Assembly: GCF_018069875.1 (NCBI RefSeq)
Contig: NZ_JAGQDF010000006.1
Coordinates: 124,001-188,000 of the forward strand
DNA length: 64,000 nt
From: Ideonella alba
GTDB lineage: Bacteria; Pseudomonadota; Gammaproteobacteria; Burkholderiales; Burkholderiaceae_C
Direction: 5' to 3'
The notes beneath the pieces were generated by a model that saw nothing but the letters and a program-made list of their open reading frames with translations, was not told the DNA's origin and ran no database searches. Of this stretch, positions 39,382 to 50,203 are shown one piece after another (the first letter of the stretch is position 1; every line of letters starts with the position of its first letter). The translations under genes and the position numbers were made by a program.

Positions 39382-40379
39382 TTCAGCCGGGTGCGCCGCG
39401 CGACGGGCGGCACGATGATGTGGTCGGCGGTGGCGTTGTGCTTGACCCGCCTGGGGGTGGCACTCTTGGACAGCGAGGCCAGCGCGACGAACCAGGCCTT
39501 GGGCATGTCGGTGGGCAGACCGATCGGGATGCCGGCCAGCTTGGGCGTGGCATGGAAGGCATGGCCCGGGTCCTGGAAGCCGGGTTCGGTGCAGCTGATG
39601 CAGGCGTAACCGCCGCGGGTGCAGCTGCCTTCGCCGTTCCACAGCCGGATGTTGCAGTCGGCGTGGGCCTGGGTGCCCTTGCACCCCATGTTCTCCATCA
39701 TGCAGCCCAGGTCGGAAGGCTTGGCGGCGCTGGCCTTGAACTCGTAGTACTCGTTGCGGGTGCAGCCATGGTGGACCAGCTGGTCGGCATAGAAGCGCGG
39801 GCGCTGCAAGCTGTCCAGGTCATCCGGCCCCAGCAGACCGGCGGCCAGTGCCGAGAGCGTGTCGGTGACCCAGCCCGGGTGGGTGGGACAGCCGGCCACG
39901 TTGACCACCGGCAGGCCGCCGCGGGCGCGGAAGGCGGCGCCCAGCAGGCCGCCGGGGCGGTCGTCCTCGAACTGCAGCCCGCAGGCCTCGGCCGGATTGG
40001 GGCCGGTGGCGCTGACGCCGCCGAAGGCCGCGCAGCTGCCCACCGCCACCACATGGCGCGCCACCCCCGCCAGGCGCTCGACCCACTGCGTCATCGGCAG
40101 GCCGGTGCCCGCCAGCAGGTGGAAGCGGCCAGTGCCCTGGGGGCCACGCAGCAGCGCACCCTCCAGGCACAGCACATCCAGCGCGACTCGGCCGTCCAGG
40201 CAGTCCTGCAGCACCGACAGCGCGTCCGCACCGCCCGCCAGCGACAGCGACGGGTGCCACAGCAGGTTCAGCCCGGCCTGCCGCCACCAGCCGGGAAAGT
40301 CGGCCACGTCGGCATTCAGCAGCGACATGCTGCAGCCACCGCAGCCGCCACTTTGCAGCCACAGGACGTTCAGACTCAT
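39378..40379 (-). CDS. hoxB: regulatory [NiFe] hydrogenase small subunit
   Basis: A 333-residue electron-transfer subunit of the H2 sensor. It starts MSLNVLWLQSGGCGGCSMSL, directly with the proximal cluster ligands, and has GSCAAFGG, CTRNEYY, CMMENMGCKG and CTRGGYACISCTEP for the other clusters. It has no twin-arginine signal, consistent with a cytoplasmic sensor. It is divergent from the globin-GGDEF gene with only 68 bases between the start codons, so both promoters must overlap. Confidence 0.95.
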   Translation of the reverse strand: MSLNVLWLQSGGCGGCSMSLLNADVADFPGWWRQAGLNLLWHPSLSLAGGADALSVLQDCLDGRVALDVLCLEGALLRGPQGTGRFHLLAGTGLPMTQWVERLAGVARHVVAVGSCAAFGGVSATGPNPAEACGLQFEDDRPGGLLGAAFRARGGLPVVNVAGCPTHPGWVTDTLSALAAGLLGPDDLDSLQRPRFYADQLVHHGCTRNEYYEFKASAAKPSDLGCMMENMGCKGTQAHADCNIRLWNGEGSCTRGGYACISCTEPGFQDPGHAFHATPKLAGIPIGLPTDMPKAWFVALASLSKSATPRRVKHNATADHIIVPPVARRTRLK

Positions 40380-40447
40380 CGTGTGCTCCTGGCCATGCTG
40401 GCCGTCATGCTACCTTTGGCCGCTCCGTCCCCGTGCCGCGTGTGCCC

Positions 40448-41836
40448 ATGTCCGAGACCGCCATCACCGATCCGACGATCGAGCGCCAGTGGCGCCAGCT
40501 GATCGAGTCCACCTCGACCGAGGCGCGCGCGCTGTTGTCGGGCACCGCCAGCGCCGCTGCGCCCGCGCTGGCGCGCCACTTCTACGACGGCATGATGGAC
40601 GACCCGCTGGCGCGGGGCTACCTGGACCATGCGGTGGTCGACCAGCGCCTGCGCCCGTCGATGGAGCGCTGGGTGCGCGAGCTGGCCTGCAGCTGGGATG
40701 CCGAGCGGGTGCGCGAGCAGATCGCGGTGCAGCGCCACGTGGGCCTGGTGCACGCACGCATCCGGCTGCGCGTGGACCTGGTGATGCGGGGAGCGCGTCT
40801 GCTGAAGCTGGCCCTGACGCGGCTGCTGCTCGACAGCGACGTCGCCACGCTGGCCGTGCGGGTCGAGGCGGCGCACACCGGCCAGGCCCTGCTGGACATG
40901 GCGATCGAGGTGATGTCGGCGCAGTACGTGGACGCGCACGACATGGCCACCCGCACCGACGAGGCCTACCGCAGTTTCGCCAGCAGCCTGAACATGTCGC
41001 TCGAGCGCGAGCGCCAGCGCAGCGCGCTGCTCGACTGGGAGAACCGCCTGCTGCAGGAGGTGATGACGGCACCGGTCGGGCTGGAGCTCCCGCCGCTGGG
41101 ACAGTCCTCGTTCGGCCTGTGGGTGCGCCACAAGGCGCCAGCGATCTTCGCGCAGGCGGGCGAGCTGGCGGCGCTCCATGAATGCATCACCCACATCGAC
41201 ACCGCGCTGTTGCCGCTGTGCCAACGCGAGATCGCCGCGGGCGGCGAGGAACTGCGACGCCGGCTGCGCGCCGTGCTGGGCGAAGTCGGGCAGGCGCGTT
41301 ACCTGGTCGACACCTTGTTCGATCGCCTGGTGGACCTGGAAGCCGGCCGCGACGCGCTGACCCAGTTGCTCAACCGCCGCTTCCTGCCGGCCGTGCTGGG
41401 CCGGGAGGTCGAGCTGAGCCGGCGGGGCGGGCCGTCGTTTGCGGTGCTGATGGTCGACGTCGACCATTTCAAGGGCATCAACGACAGCCATGGCCACGAA
41501 TCCGGCGACCGGGTGCTGCAGCACCTGGCCAACGTGCTGGTGGCCTGCGTGCGCAGCGGCGACTCGGTGTTCCGCTATGGCGGCGAGGAATTCCTGCTGC
41601 TGGTGGTCGAGGTGAACGCCCCGCAGGCCCTGCAACTGGCTGAGAAGATCCGCCAGTCGGCGGCGGGTGAGTCGATCCTGCTGACGGGCGGCCAGCGCCT
41701 GACCACCACCGTCAGTATCGGGGTCGCGGTGCATGACGGACATCCGGACTACCAGCGCCTGATCGAGCAGGCCGACCGCGCGCTCTACCGGGCCAAGGCC
41801 GAGGGCCGCAACCGCTGCGTGCTGGCCAGCGACTGA
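40448..41836 (+). CDS. globin-coupled diguanylate cyclase (DosC-like)
   Basis: A 462-residue protein. The N-terminal globin-sensor domain (about 10-155) has ARHFYDGMM with the likely distal Tyr46, and HVGLVHARI with the likely proximal haem His102. A helical middle domain follows, then GGDEF (about 300-460) with active site GGEEF at 378-382 and a product-inhibition site RSGD at 369-372. In DosC-type enzymes oxygen binding to haem controls c-di-GMP synthesis. An in-frame GTG five codons upstream is less likely. It is the only plus-strand gene in the hydrogenase locus and ends directly against hoxA. Confidence 0.92.
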   Translation: MSETAITDPTIERQWRQLIESTSTEARALLSGTASAAAPALARHFYDGMMDDPLARGYLDHAVVDQRLRPSMERWVRELACSWDAERVREQIAVQRHVGLVHARIRLRVDLVMRGARLLKLALTRLLLDSDVATLAVRVEAAHTGQALLDMAIEVMSAQYVDAHDMATRTDEAYRSFASSLNMSLERERQRSALLDWENRLLQEVMTAPVGLELPPLGQSSFGLWVRHKAPAIFAQAGELAALHECITHIDTALLPLCQREIAAGGEELRRRLRAVLGEVGQARYLVDTLFDRLVDLEAGRDALTQLLNRRFLPAVLGREVELSRRGGPSFAVLMVDVDHFKGINDSHGHESGDRVLQHLANVLVACVRSGDSVFRYGGEEFLLLVVEVNAPQALQLAEKIRQSAAGESILLTGGQRLTTTVSIGVAVHDGHPDYQRLIEQADRALYRAKAEGRNRCVLASD

Positions 41837-43314
<1,478 letters not shown>

Positions 43315-43318
<4 letters not shown>

Positions 43319-45015
43319 CGGTGCAGGGCCAGGTGGCGCGGCGTCCAGGCATGCGCCACGCGGTGCACGAAGTGGTGCCGGGCCACGTGGTAGCTGGGGT
43401 CGAAGCCGTAGAAGTTGCGGCGCATGCGTTGCAGTTCGTCGGCGCGGTAGGCGGCCAGCGGGCGCTGGGCCTCGTCGGCGGCGCGGCGCGCGGCCTTGGC
43501 CTGCAGTCTAGCGGTCAGACCGCTGTCGCAGGCCAGGGATTGCGCGGCTTCGGCGGCCAGGTGGTCGAAGGCCGTGGCGTGGGCGCCCAGCACCGCGTCG
43601 AGCAGGCCCAGGCGGCGGGCCTCGGCGGCGCCGATCGGCAGCCGGCCCTGGGTGATCTGGCGGGCGCGCTCGGGCCCCACCCGGCGCGGCAGCGTGTAGG
43701 TCCAGTACTCGCTGCCGTAGAGATTGCCCATGTTCTTGTAGTGCGGGTTCAACACCACGCCGTCATGAGCCCACACCTCGTCGGCCGCCAGCGCCAGGAA
43801 GCAGCCGCCAGCACCCGCATTGCCGCGCAGCGCGGCCACGGTGAGGCAGTCGGTGCGGGTCAGCACCTCCAGGCAGACGTCGTCCATCGCCTCGATGTTG
43901 CGCATCGAGGCATCGGCAGCGCTGTCGCCGGGCAGGCTGGCGGCATGCTCGATCTCGTGCAGATGGATGCCGTTGCTGAAGAAGTCCGGCCCGCCGGCCA
44001 GGACCAGCACCGCCAGCGGTCGCTGGCGCAGGTCCTGCAACGCCTGCTGCAGCCGGCGGCAGGCGCGCGTGCCCATGGCGCCGTTGTGGAAGGCAAAGCG
44101 CAGCCAGCCGACGCGGGCGCCGGGCGCGCCGGTCTCGGTGAAGTGCAGTTCGTCGTACTCGTCCCGCGGGCGCTGCAGGGGCACAGGGCGCTCGGGCACC
44201 GCCGCGGCCAGGTCCGGACAGGCCAGCGTGGCGGGCAGCTTCAGCCCCGCCTCGCCACGGCGCAGCGCGCCCACCCAGACCGCGCCGTCGCGGGTGCGCA
44301 GCAGCAGCGCCGGACCGCGGCGCGCCAGCACGGTGCCGGGCGCGGCGCGCTCGCCATCGGCCAGCGCCTCTGGCGTGGCGGGGTGCAGGTCGAACAGGCG
44401 CAGCGCCTCCCCCGCCACGCTGGCCAGGGCGCCGGGGGCGCTGTCGGCGGCGCGGGCGGTGCGCAGCACGGTGTCGGTGTCGTCGCGCGCCCAATCGATG
44501 AGTCGCTGCTCGCGCCGGAAGGCGTCCTGCCAGGTGCCCTCGCGCGGCACGGCCGGGGGCGGCTGCTGCCAGCGACCCAGCGCCGCCATCACCGCCGCGG
44601 TGGCCGCCGCGTTGACCTCATGGCGGTACAGGCTGGCCTTGGTGGCGGCGCGCATCGCGAAGGCGGCGTGGCCCTGCACCGGGCCGCTGTCGAAGTCGCC
44701 ATCGGCCTGCAGCACCGTCACGCCCCAGCGCGGCAGGCCGCGCGCCACCGCCCAGTCCAGCGCGTTCGGACCACCATCGCCCGGCGGGCCCGGGTGAACC
44801 ACCCAGCAGGGCACGGCGCGCCAGACCGATTCCGGGATGCGGCGCTTCAGGAAGGGCGCGATCAGCAGATCGGGCTGCGCCAGACGCACCGCCTCGTCGG
44901 TGACGCTGTCGGCGATGTCCAGTTCCACCGTCACCCAGTGCCCCGCCTCGCGCAGCGCCGTGTGCAGGCGCTGGCTGAGGCCGTTGAAGGCGTGGCACAG
45001 CAGCAGGATGCGCAT
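43315..45015 (-). CDS. hoxX: hydrogenase maturation factor HoxX/HypX
   Basis: A 566-residue two-domain protein. The N-terminal part is formyltransferase-like with HPGPPGDGGPNALDWAV and DSGPVQGHA; the C-terminal part is enoyl-CoA hydratase-like with LAGGPDFFSNGIHLHEIE and the NAGAGGCFLALAADEV region. HypX uses formyl-tetrahydrofolate to make the active-site CO ligand under aerobic conditions. The start region reads GTGATG; I take the ATG, which overlaps the stop of the preceding small gene. Position before hoxA matches Cupriavidus. Confidence 0.93.
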
Positions 45016-45509
45016 CACCAGCGCAGCGGGTCGGTGGCCTCGGCCGCCCGCCGCCGGCCCAGGTGGATGGCCAGGCGCTCGGCCACCGCGGTGACGCCGT
45101 CGTTGAACTCCTGTGGACTGCGGGCGCGCAAGGCCTTGTCGGCGATGCGCGGCGCGTCGGGCCCGAAGTACGGCAGAAGCAGGGCGACCAGGGCCTGCGC
45201 GGCCTGGCGGTGGCGCTGCGGGTCCAGGCCTGCGGCCACAGGAGGCGGCTCGGCAGGGCGCGGCGGCGGTGGCGGGGTGCGCGCCGGGCGCTCGGCCGCG
45301 ACCGGCTCGATCAGGCCGCGCTGGCGCAGCAGCGACAGCGTGTCCAGCACGCGCTCTCCCAGGCGATCGACCAGACGCTGCACCGGCTCCTGGCCATTGA
45401 CCATCACCAGCAGCGCCCGCTCGCGCGGTCCCAGGCCGGCCTGGCGCTGCATCAGCTCGGCCTGGCCGGCCGCGGTCTTGCGGTAGATGAGCTCGGCGGA
45501 TCGGGACAT
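45015..45509 (-). CDS. unknown wHTH-like protein between hypE and hoxX
   Basis: A 164-residue protein. The first 70 residues, with SAELIYRKTAAGQAELMQRQ and LDTLSLLRQRGLIEPV, look like a small winged-helix domain also seen at the start of some uncharacterised proteobacterial proteins. A Pro-rich linker (about 73-92) leads to a helical domain with LVALLLPYFGPDAPRIADKA. Such a gene is not in the Cupriavidus hox order. It is coupled to hoxX by overlapping stop and start, and starts 31 bases after hypE. No function assigned. Confidence 0.7.
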   Translation of the reverse strand: MSRSAELIYRKTAAGQAELMQRQAGLGPRERALLVMVNGQEPVQRLVDRLGERVLDTLSLLRQRGLIEPVAAERPARTPPPPPRPAEPPPVAAGLDPQRHRQAAQALVALLLPYFGPDAPRIADKALRARSPQEFNDGVTAVAERLAIHLGRRRAAEATDPLRW

Positions 45510-45540
45510 CGCAGAGGCCTGGCGCGATGGCGGGACCGGT

Positions 45541-46599
45541 TCAGCAGATGCGCGGCAGCGGCTCGCCGCTGAGCCAGTCGACCACACGGCGTCCGCCAAA
45601 GCGGGTGGTCATCTGCACGAAGCGGTGGTCGTCGGCCTGCACGACGCCGATGCGCGCCGCACGCTGCCCCAGCGGATGGGCGTGCAGCGCGGCCAGTGCG
45701 GCCTGGGCCGCCTCGGGGGCGACGATGGCCACCAGCTTGCCCTCGTTGGCGATGTACAGCGGATCCAGTCCCAGCAGTTCGCAAGCAGCGTCGACTTGCG
45801 GCAGCACCGGAATCGCCGCTTCTTCCAGCAGCAGGCCCACACCGGACTGGCGGGCGATCTCGTTGAGGGTGGTTCCCAGGCCCCCGCGCGTGGGGTCGCG
45901 CAGGCAGCGCACCGCGCCCTCGGGCACGGCCGCCAGCAGGTCGGCCACCAGGCCGTGCAGCGCGGCGGTGTCGGAGACGATCGCGGTCTCGAACTCCAGC
46001 GACTCGCGCTGCGACAGCACCGCCACGCCGTGCTCGCCGATCGTGCCCGAGACGATCACCACGTCGCCCGGCTGCGCCAGCGCCCCCGACAGCCGCCGGC
46101 CCGGCGGCAGCGCACCGACGCCGGTGGTGGCGATGAAGACGCCATCGCCCTTGCCGCGCTCGACCACCTTGGTATCACCGGTGACCACCGGCACGCCGGC
46201 CTCGCGGGCGGCGGCGGCCATCGAGTCAACCACCCGCTTCAGGTCGGCCAGCGCGAAGCCCTCTTCCAGGATGAAGCTGGCCGACAGGTACAGCGGCTGC
46301 GCGCCCATCATCGCCACGTCGTTGACCGTGCCGTGCACCGACAGCGCGCCGATGTCGCCGCCGGGGAAGAACAGCGGCGAGATCACATGGCCATCGGTGG
46401 CCATCACCAGCCGGTGGCCGGGGGGCGGCGCGGGCAGTGCGGCACCGTCATCGCCCTGGCGCAGGAATTCATTGTCGAAGGCGCGGGCAAAGACCTCGTC
46501 GATCAGTTGCATGCCGGCGCGGCCGCCGGCGCCGTGGTTCATGTCGACGCGGCCCTGCCTGAGGTCCAGCGGCCGGATGTAGTCCTTCTTGACTGTCAT
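45541..46599 (-). CDS. hypE: hydrogenase maturation protein HypE
   Basis: A 352-residue ATP-dependent dehydratase that turns a carbamoyl group on its C-terminal Cys into cyanide for the NiFe site. The nucleotide-binding N-terminus has MNHGAGGRAGMQLIDEV, GDDGAAL and VHGTVNDVAMMGA, and the protein ends PRIC with the acceptor Cys. It works with HypF, HypC and HypD. Its ATG overlaps the hypD stop (ATGA). Confidence 0.96.
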   Translation of the reverse strand: MTVKKDYIRPLDLRQGRVDMNHGAGGRAGMQLIDEVFARAFDNEFLRQGDDGAALPAPPPGHRLVMATDGHVISPLFFPGGDIGALSVHGTVNDVAMMGAQPLYLSASFILEEGFALADLKRVVDSMAAAAREAGVPVVTGDTKVVERGKGDGVFIATTGVGALPPGRRLSGALAQPGDVVIVSGTIGEHGVAVLSQRESLEFETAIVSDTAALHGLVADLLAAVPEGAVRCLRDPTRGGLGTTLNEIARQSGVGLLLEEAAIPVLPQVDAACELLGLDPLYIANEGKLVAIVAPEAAQAALAALHAHPLGQRAARIGVVQADDHRFVQMTTRFGGRRVVDWLSGEPLPRIC

Positions 46600-47855
46600 G
46601 TCGGGGTCCGGCTGGGTTGGCAGCAGGCAGCCGAGGCGCTGCCATCAAGGGCCCGGCGCGGAGCCGGCTCCGCCGGGCCGCTGCCAGAGCCCCCTCGGGG
46701 GGCAGCGACCGGAAGGGAGCGTGGGGGTTGATTGACGTCGCGGAAACGGCCATAGGAGTAGTGCGCGGCGCAGGCACCTTCGCTGGACACCATGCACGAG
46801 CCCATCGGGTTCTCGGGGGTGCAGACGGTGCCGAAGAGCTTGCAGTCGGTGGGCCGCTTGACGCCGCGCAGGATGGCGCCGCACTCGCACTGCTTGTGGT
46901 CGGGCACCGGCTGGTAGCTCAGGCCGAAGCGCTGCTCGGCGTCGAAGGCGGCGTAGTCGGGCCGCAGCTTGAGTGCGCTGTAGGGCACCTCGCCCAGGCC
47001 GCGCCACTCGAAGCTGCTGCGCAGCTCCATCACCTCGGCGACCACGGCCTGCGCGGCCAGGTTGCCCTCGGGCGTGACGGCGCGGGTGAACTCGTTCTCG
47101 ACCTCGGCCCGGCCCTGGTTGACCTGGCGCACCAGCATCAGGATGGCCTGCATCACGTCCAGCGGCTCGAAGCCGGCGATCACCACCGGCTTGCGGTATT
47201 CCTCGGCGAAATGCACATACGGGTCGGAGCCGATGACGATGCTCACATGCGCGGGGCCGATGAAGCCGTCGATGGGCACCGTGCCGTAGTCGCGCACCTC
47301 GGGGCTTTGCAGGATGTGGGTGATCGCGCTGGGCGTGAGCACGTGGTTGCACAGCACGCTGAAGTTGCGCACGCCGGCGCTGCGCGCGGTCTTGAGCACC
47401 AGCGCGGTGGGCGGCGTGGTGGTCTCGAAGCCGATGGCCAGGAACACGACCTCGCGCTCGGGATTCGCCTGCGCCAGCTTCAGCGCGTCGGCGGCGGAAT
47501 AGACCATGCGCACATCGGCGCCTCGCGCCTTGGCCTTCATCAGGCTCAAGGACTGACTTGCCGGCACCCGCATCACGTCGCCGTAGGTGCAGAGGATCAC
47601 ACCGCGCTCGAGCGCCAGCTGGATCGCCTGGTCGACGCGACCGATCGGCAGCACGCAGACCGGGCAGCCCGGGCCGTGGATCATGCGCACCGCAGCGGGC
47701 AGCAGCTCGGCGATGCCGTAGCGCGAGATGGCGTGGGTGTGGCCGCCGCAGAACTCCATGAAGGCGTAGCGGCGATCGGGCTGCAGCTCGGCGGCGATGC
47801 GCCGGGCAATGCCCTGGGCCAGCTCGCCGTCGCGGAACTCGTCGATGTATTTCAT
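46596..47855 (-). CDS. hypD: hydrogenase maturation protein HypD with repeat-derived C-terminal extension
   Basis: A 419-residue iron-sulfur scaffold for the Fe(CN)2CO group. Conserved parts include MEFCGGHTHAISRYGI, HGPGCPVCVLP, FLAIGFETTTP and the cluster ligands in CECGAILRG and CKLFGTVCTPENPMGSCMVS. The normal protein ends near the SYGR motif at residue 370. Here about 49 further residues, rich in Pro, Ala and Gly, are translated from a dispersed GC-rich repeat (core 46690-46727) before the stop that overlaps hypE. The extension is probably dispensable. Confidence 0.95.
   Translation of the reverse strand: MKYIDEFRDGELAQGIARRIAAELQPDRRYAFMEFCGGHTHAISRYGIAELLPAAVRMIHGPGCPVCVLPIGRVDQAIQLALERGVILCTYGDVMRVPASQSLSLMKAKARGADVRMVYSAADALKLAQANPEREVVFLAIGFETTTPPTALVLKTARSAGVRNFSVLCNHVLTPSAITHILQSPEVRDYGTVPIDGFIGPAHVSIVIGSDPYVHFAEEYRKPVVIAGFEPLDVMQAILMLVRQVNQGRAEVENEFTRAVTPEGNLAAQAVVAEVMELRSSFEWRGLGEVPYSALKLRPDYAAFDAEQRFGLSYQPVPDHKQCECGAILRGVKRPTDCKLFGTVCTPENPMGSCMVSSEGACAAHYSYGRFRDVNQPPRSLPVAAPRGGSGSGPAEPAPRRALDGSASAACCQPSRTPT
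46690..46727. repeat. dispersed GC-rich repeat, copy A
   Basis: The core CCCCCTCGGGGGGCAGCGAC followed by CGGAAGGGAGCGTGGGGG resembles copy B at 55208-55242. Both contain a CCCCCTCGGGGGG hairpin and end in TGGGGG. This type of element is common between genes in Burkholderiales; here it lies inside the hypD reading frame. Confidence 0.65.
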
Positions 47856-48091
47856 GCGGCAGCGCCCCCCTGCTCCAGCGCCGCCATCTCGGCGAACAGC
47901 GCCAGCGTGCGCTCGGCCTCCTCGGGGTCGACCAGGCCGATCGCGTGGCCGACGTGGACGATCACGTAGTCGCCCACACCGGCGCCTGGCGTCAGGGCGA
48001 TCGAGATGCTCTTGCGCACGCCACCCAGGTCGACCTGGGCCTGGTCGCCGTCGAGCAGGGCCACCACGCGGGCGGGTAATGCGAGGCACAT
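47852..48091 (-). CDS. hypC: hydrogenase maturation chaperone HypC
   Basis: A 79-residue chaperone starting MCLALPARVVALLDGDQA; Cys2 becomes the N-terminal ligand for the iron centre. It carries Fe(CN)2CO from HypD to the apo large subunit. VGDYVIVHVGHAIGLVDPEEA is the family signature. It ends in the four-base overlap with hypD. Confidence 0.95.
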   Translation of the reverse strand: MCLALPARVVALLDGDQAQVDLGGVRKSISIALTPGAGVGDYVIVHVGHAIGLVDPEEAERTLALFAEMAALEQGGAAA

Positions 48092-48097
48092 GGTGAT

Positions 48098-49252
48098 TCA
48101 GTCCTTGTTCATCACGGTACAGCCGGCGATCCAGGCCTGGCCCAGGGCCAGTCCGGCATCGCCGCAGGAGACATCGCGCGGCGCGGCCACCGTCAGGCCG
48201 GCGGCCTGCAGCGCCGCGCTCAGGCGAGTCTTGAGGATGCGGTTGAAGAAGCAGCCACCGCCGAGCACCACGGTGGTGGCGCCCTGCGCGGCAGCCGCGC
48301 GTATCGCCGCGTGCGCCAGCCCGGCCACCAGGGCCAGGTGGAACATCGCGGCGCCACGGCCCTGGGCGTCGCGGCGGGCGGCCTCGTCAAGGTGGGGCGC
48401 GGTCTCGTCAGCCAGTTCGGCCAGCAGCGGGCGCAGGTCCAGCGAAGGCCACGCACCCTGCAGGCCCGGATGGGCCGCCAGGTAGGCCGTGGCCGCCTGC
48501 TCCAGCGCCATTGCTGCCTCGGCTTCATGCTGCTGCTTCACACTCAGGCCCAGCAGGCCGGCGGCGGCGTCGAACCAGCGGCCTGCGCCGGTGGATGGCG
48601 GGCAGTTCAGGCCGCGGTCCAGCATCTGCCGCAGCAGATTCACGGCGCCCTCGCCCACCTGCGACGCGAAGCGCGGCGCGATCTCGTCGGCGCGGCCCAG
48701 GCTGTGCAGCACGGCGGCGGCCAGCCGCCAGGGTTCGCGCGCAGCCACGTCGCCGCCCGGCAGCGCGATCATCGGCAGGTGGGCCAGGCGCTGCCAGCGC
48801 TGGGCGCGGGGGCGATCGGCCAGCCACAGCAGCTCGCCGCCCCAGGCCAGGCCATCGGTGCCCAGGCCGACCCCGTCGAGCGCCAGGCCGATCACCGGGC
48901 CGTCGATCGCCTGCTCCGCCTGCACCACCGCGATGTGGGCATGGTGGTGCTGCACCGGCACCGCGGGCACGCCCAGCTCGCCGGCCAGCCGCTGCGCCAG
49001 CCGGGTGCTGTGGAAGTCGGGGTGCAGGTCATGGGCGACGGCAGCGACGGGGCCGTCGGCCTGCGCCAGCAAGGCCTGCGCGCTGGTCTCCAGCGCCTCG
49101 CAGGCGCCGGGCTCGCCCAGGTCGCCGTGCACCGGCGACCACCAGCAGGCGTCGCCCTGCAGCAGCACGGCGCTGTTCTTCAGGTAGGCCCCCAGCGCCA
49201 GCACGCGCGTCGGCGCGGGCTGCGGCAGGCGGTGCAGGCGCAACTCAGCCAT
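48098..49252 (-). CDS. hypF: truncated-type carbamoyltransferase HypF
   Basis: A 384-residue protein corresponding only to the C-terminal Kae1-like carbamoyltransferase domain of HypF, with [14 protein letters not shown] as the metal-binding motif, [13 protein letters not shown] and [12 protein letters not shown]. The acylphosphatase, zinc-finger and YrdC domains of full-length HypF (about 750 residues) are absent. A similar short HypF1 exists in the Cupriavidus membrane-hydrogenase operon. Either it works with separate partner domains or a full-length HypF is coded elsewhere. It overlaps hypB by eight bases. Confidence 0.92.
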   Translation of the reverse strand: MAELRLHRLPQPAPTRVLALGAYLKNSAVLLQGDACWWSPVHGDLGEPGACEALETSAQALLAQADGPVAAVAHDLHPDFHSTRLAQRLAGELGVPAVPVQHHHAHIAVVQAEQAIDGPVIGLALDGVGLGTDGLAWGGELLWLADRPRAQRWQRLAHLPMIALPGGDVAAREPWRLAAAVLHSLGRADEIAPRFASQVGEGAVNLLRQMLDRGLNCPPSTGAGRWFDAAAGLLGLSVKQQHEAEAAMALEQAATAYLAAHPGLQGAWPSLDLRPLLAELADETAPHLDEAARRDAQGRGAAMFHLALVAGLAHAAIRAAAAQGATTVVLGGGCFFNRILKTRLSAALQAAGLTVAAPRDVSCGDAGLALGQAWIAGCTVMNKD

Positions 49253-50201
49253 GGGGGTGGGTGGCGGCGGCCAGCCGGGCCTCGAGTTCGGCAATGCGGG
49301 CACGCAGCGCGGCCTCGGTGTCCGCGGCGGCCGCCAGCGCGGCGGGCACGGCAGCGGCCGGCTGCAGCAGCCAGTCGAGCCAGGCGTCCATGCCCTGGCC
49401 GGTCTTCGCCGAGACCAGCAGCACCTCGATGCCCGGGTTCACGCGGCGCGCGTACTCGATGCACTTCGGCACATCGAAGTCCAGGTGCGGCAGCAGGTCG
49501 ATCTTGTTGAGCACCATCAGCCGGGCGGCGGCGAACATGTCGGGGTACTTGATCGGCTTGTCCTCGCCCTCGGTGACCGACAGGATCGCCACCTTGGCCG
49601 CCTCGCCCAGGTCCCACATCGCCGGGCAGACCAGGTTGCCGACGTTCTCGATGAACAGCAGCGGGCCGTCAGCGTGGTGGTGGTGATCGTCGTGGTCGTG
49701 ACCGTGGTGGTGGTGCTCACCATGGGCGTGGCCATGCAGGTCCAGGCGACCAAAGGCATCGGCCACCATCTGCGCATCCAGGTGGCAGCCCTTGCCGGTG
49801 TTGACCTGGATCGCCGGTGCGCCGGTGGCGCGGATGCGGTCGGCGTCGTTGGAGGTCTGCTGGTCGCCCTCGATCACCGCCACCGCGCGGCCGGGGGCGT
49901 GGGCCTTGAGCGCCTCGATCGTGGCGCACAGCAGCGTGGTCTTGCCCGAGCCCGGGCTGGAGACCAGGTTCCAGGCCGTGACGCCGTGCGACGCGAAGTG
50001 CGCCCGGTTGAGCTCGGCCAGGCGCTTGTTCTCGCCCAGCACGTCGGCCTCCAGCTTGATCGCCCGCGCCTGGCTCATGCCCGGCACCGACACGCGCGCG
50101 GCGCCGGCACCGTAGTGCAGGTCGCCGGTGGCCGGATCCACCGCCACATGGCCCTCGGTCTTCTGCGCGCCATCACCGGCGCATCCGCACACCACACACA
50201 T
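49245..50201 (-). CDS. hypB: nickel-insertion GTPase HypB with internal His-rich insertion
   Basis: A 318-residue GTPase delivering nickel to the hydrogenase. The N-terminal high-affinity site is CVVCGC (residues 2-7), the P-loop SPGSGKTT at 82-89, the G-domain metal ligands Cys139-His140 and Cys192 in NLVCPA, and NKID later. Thirteen His residues within positions 156-176, mixed with Asp and Gly, form an insertion inside the G domain, whereas His stretches in other HypB proteins usually lie near the N-terminus. The C-terminus adds an Ala-rich helix. Confidence 0.95.
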   Translation of the reverse strand: MCVVCGCAGDGAQKTEGHVAVDPATGDLHYGAGAARVSVPGMSQARAIKLEADVLGENKRLAELNRAHFASHGVTAWNLVSSPGSGKTTLLCATIEALKAHAPGRAVAVIEGDQQTSNDADRIRATGAPAIQVNTGKGCHLDAQMVADAFGRLDLHGHAHGEHHHHGHDHDDHHHHADGPLLFIENVGNLVCPAMWDLGEAAKVAILSVTEGEDKPIKYPDMFAAARLMVLNKIDLLPHLDFDVPKCIEYARRVNPGIEVLLVSAKTGQGMDAWLDWLLQPAAAVPAALAAAADTEAALRARIAELEARLAAATHPHG

Positions 50202-50203
50202 GC

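Noticed and set aside
49674..49736. The CAC/CAT-rich stretch as a non-coding microsatellite
   Set aside because: It lies in frame within hypB and mixes His, Asp, Gly and Ala codons, so coding explains it, although slippage may change its length.
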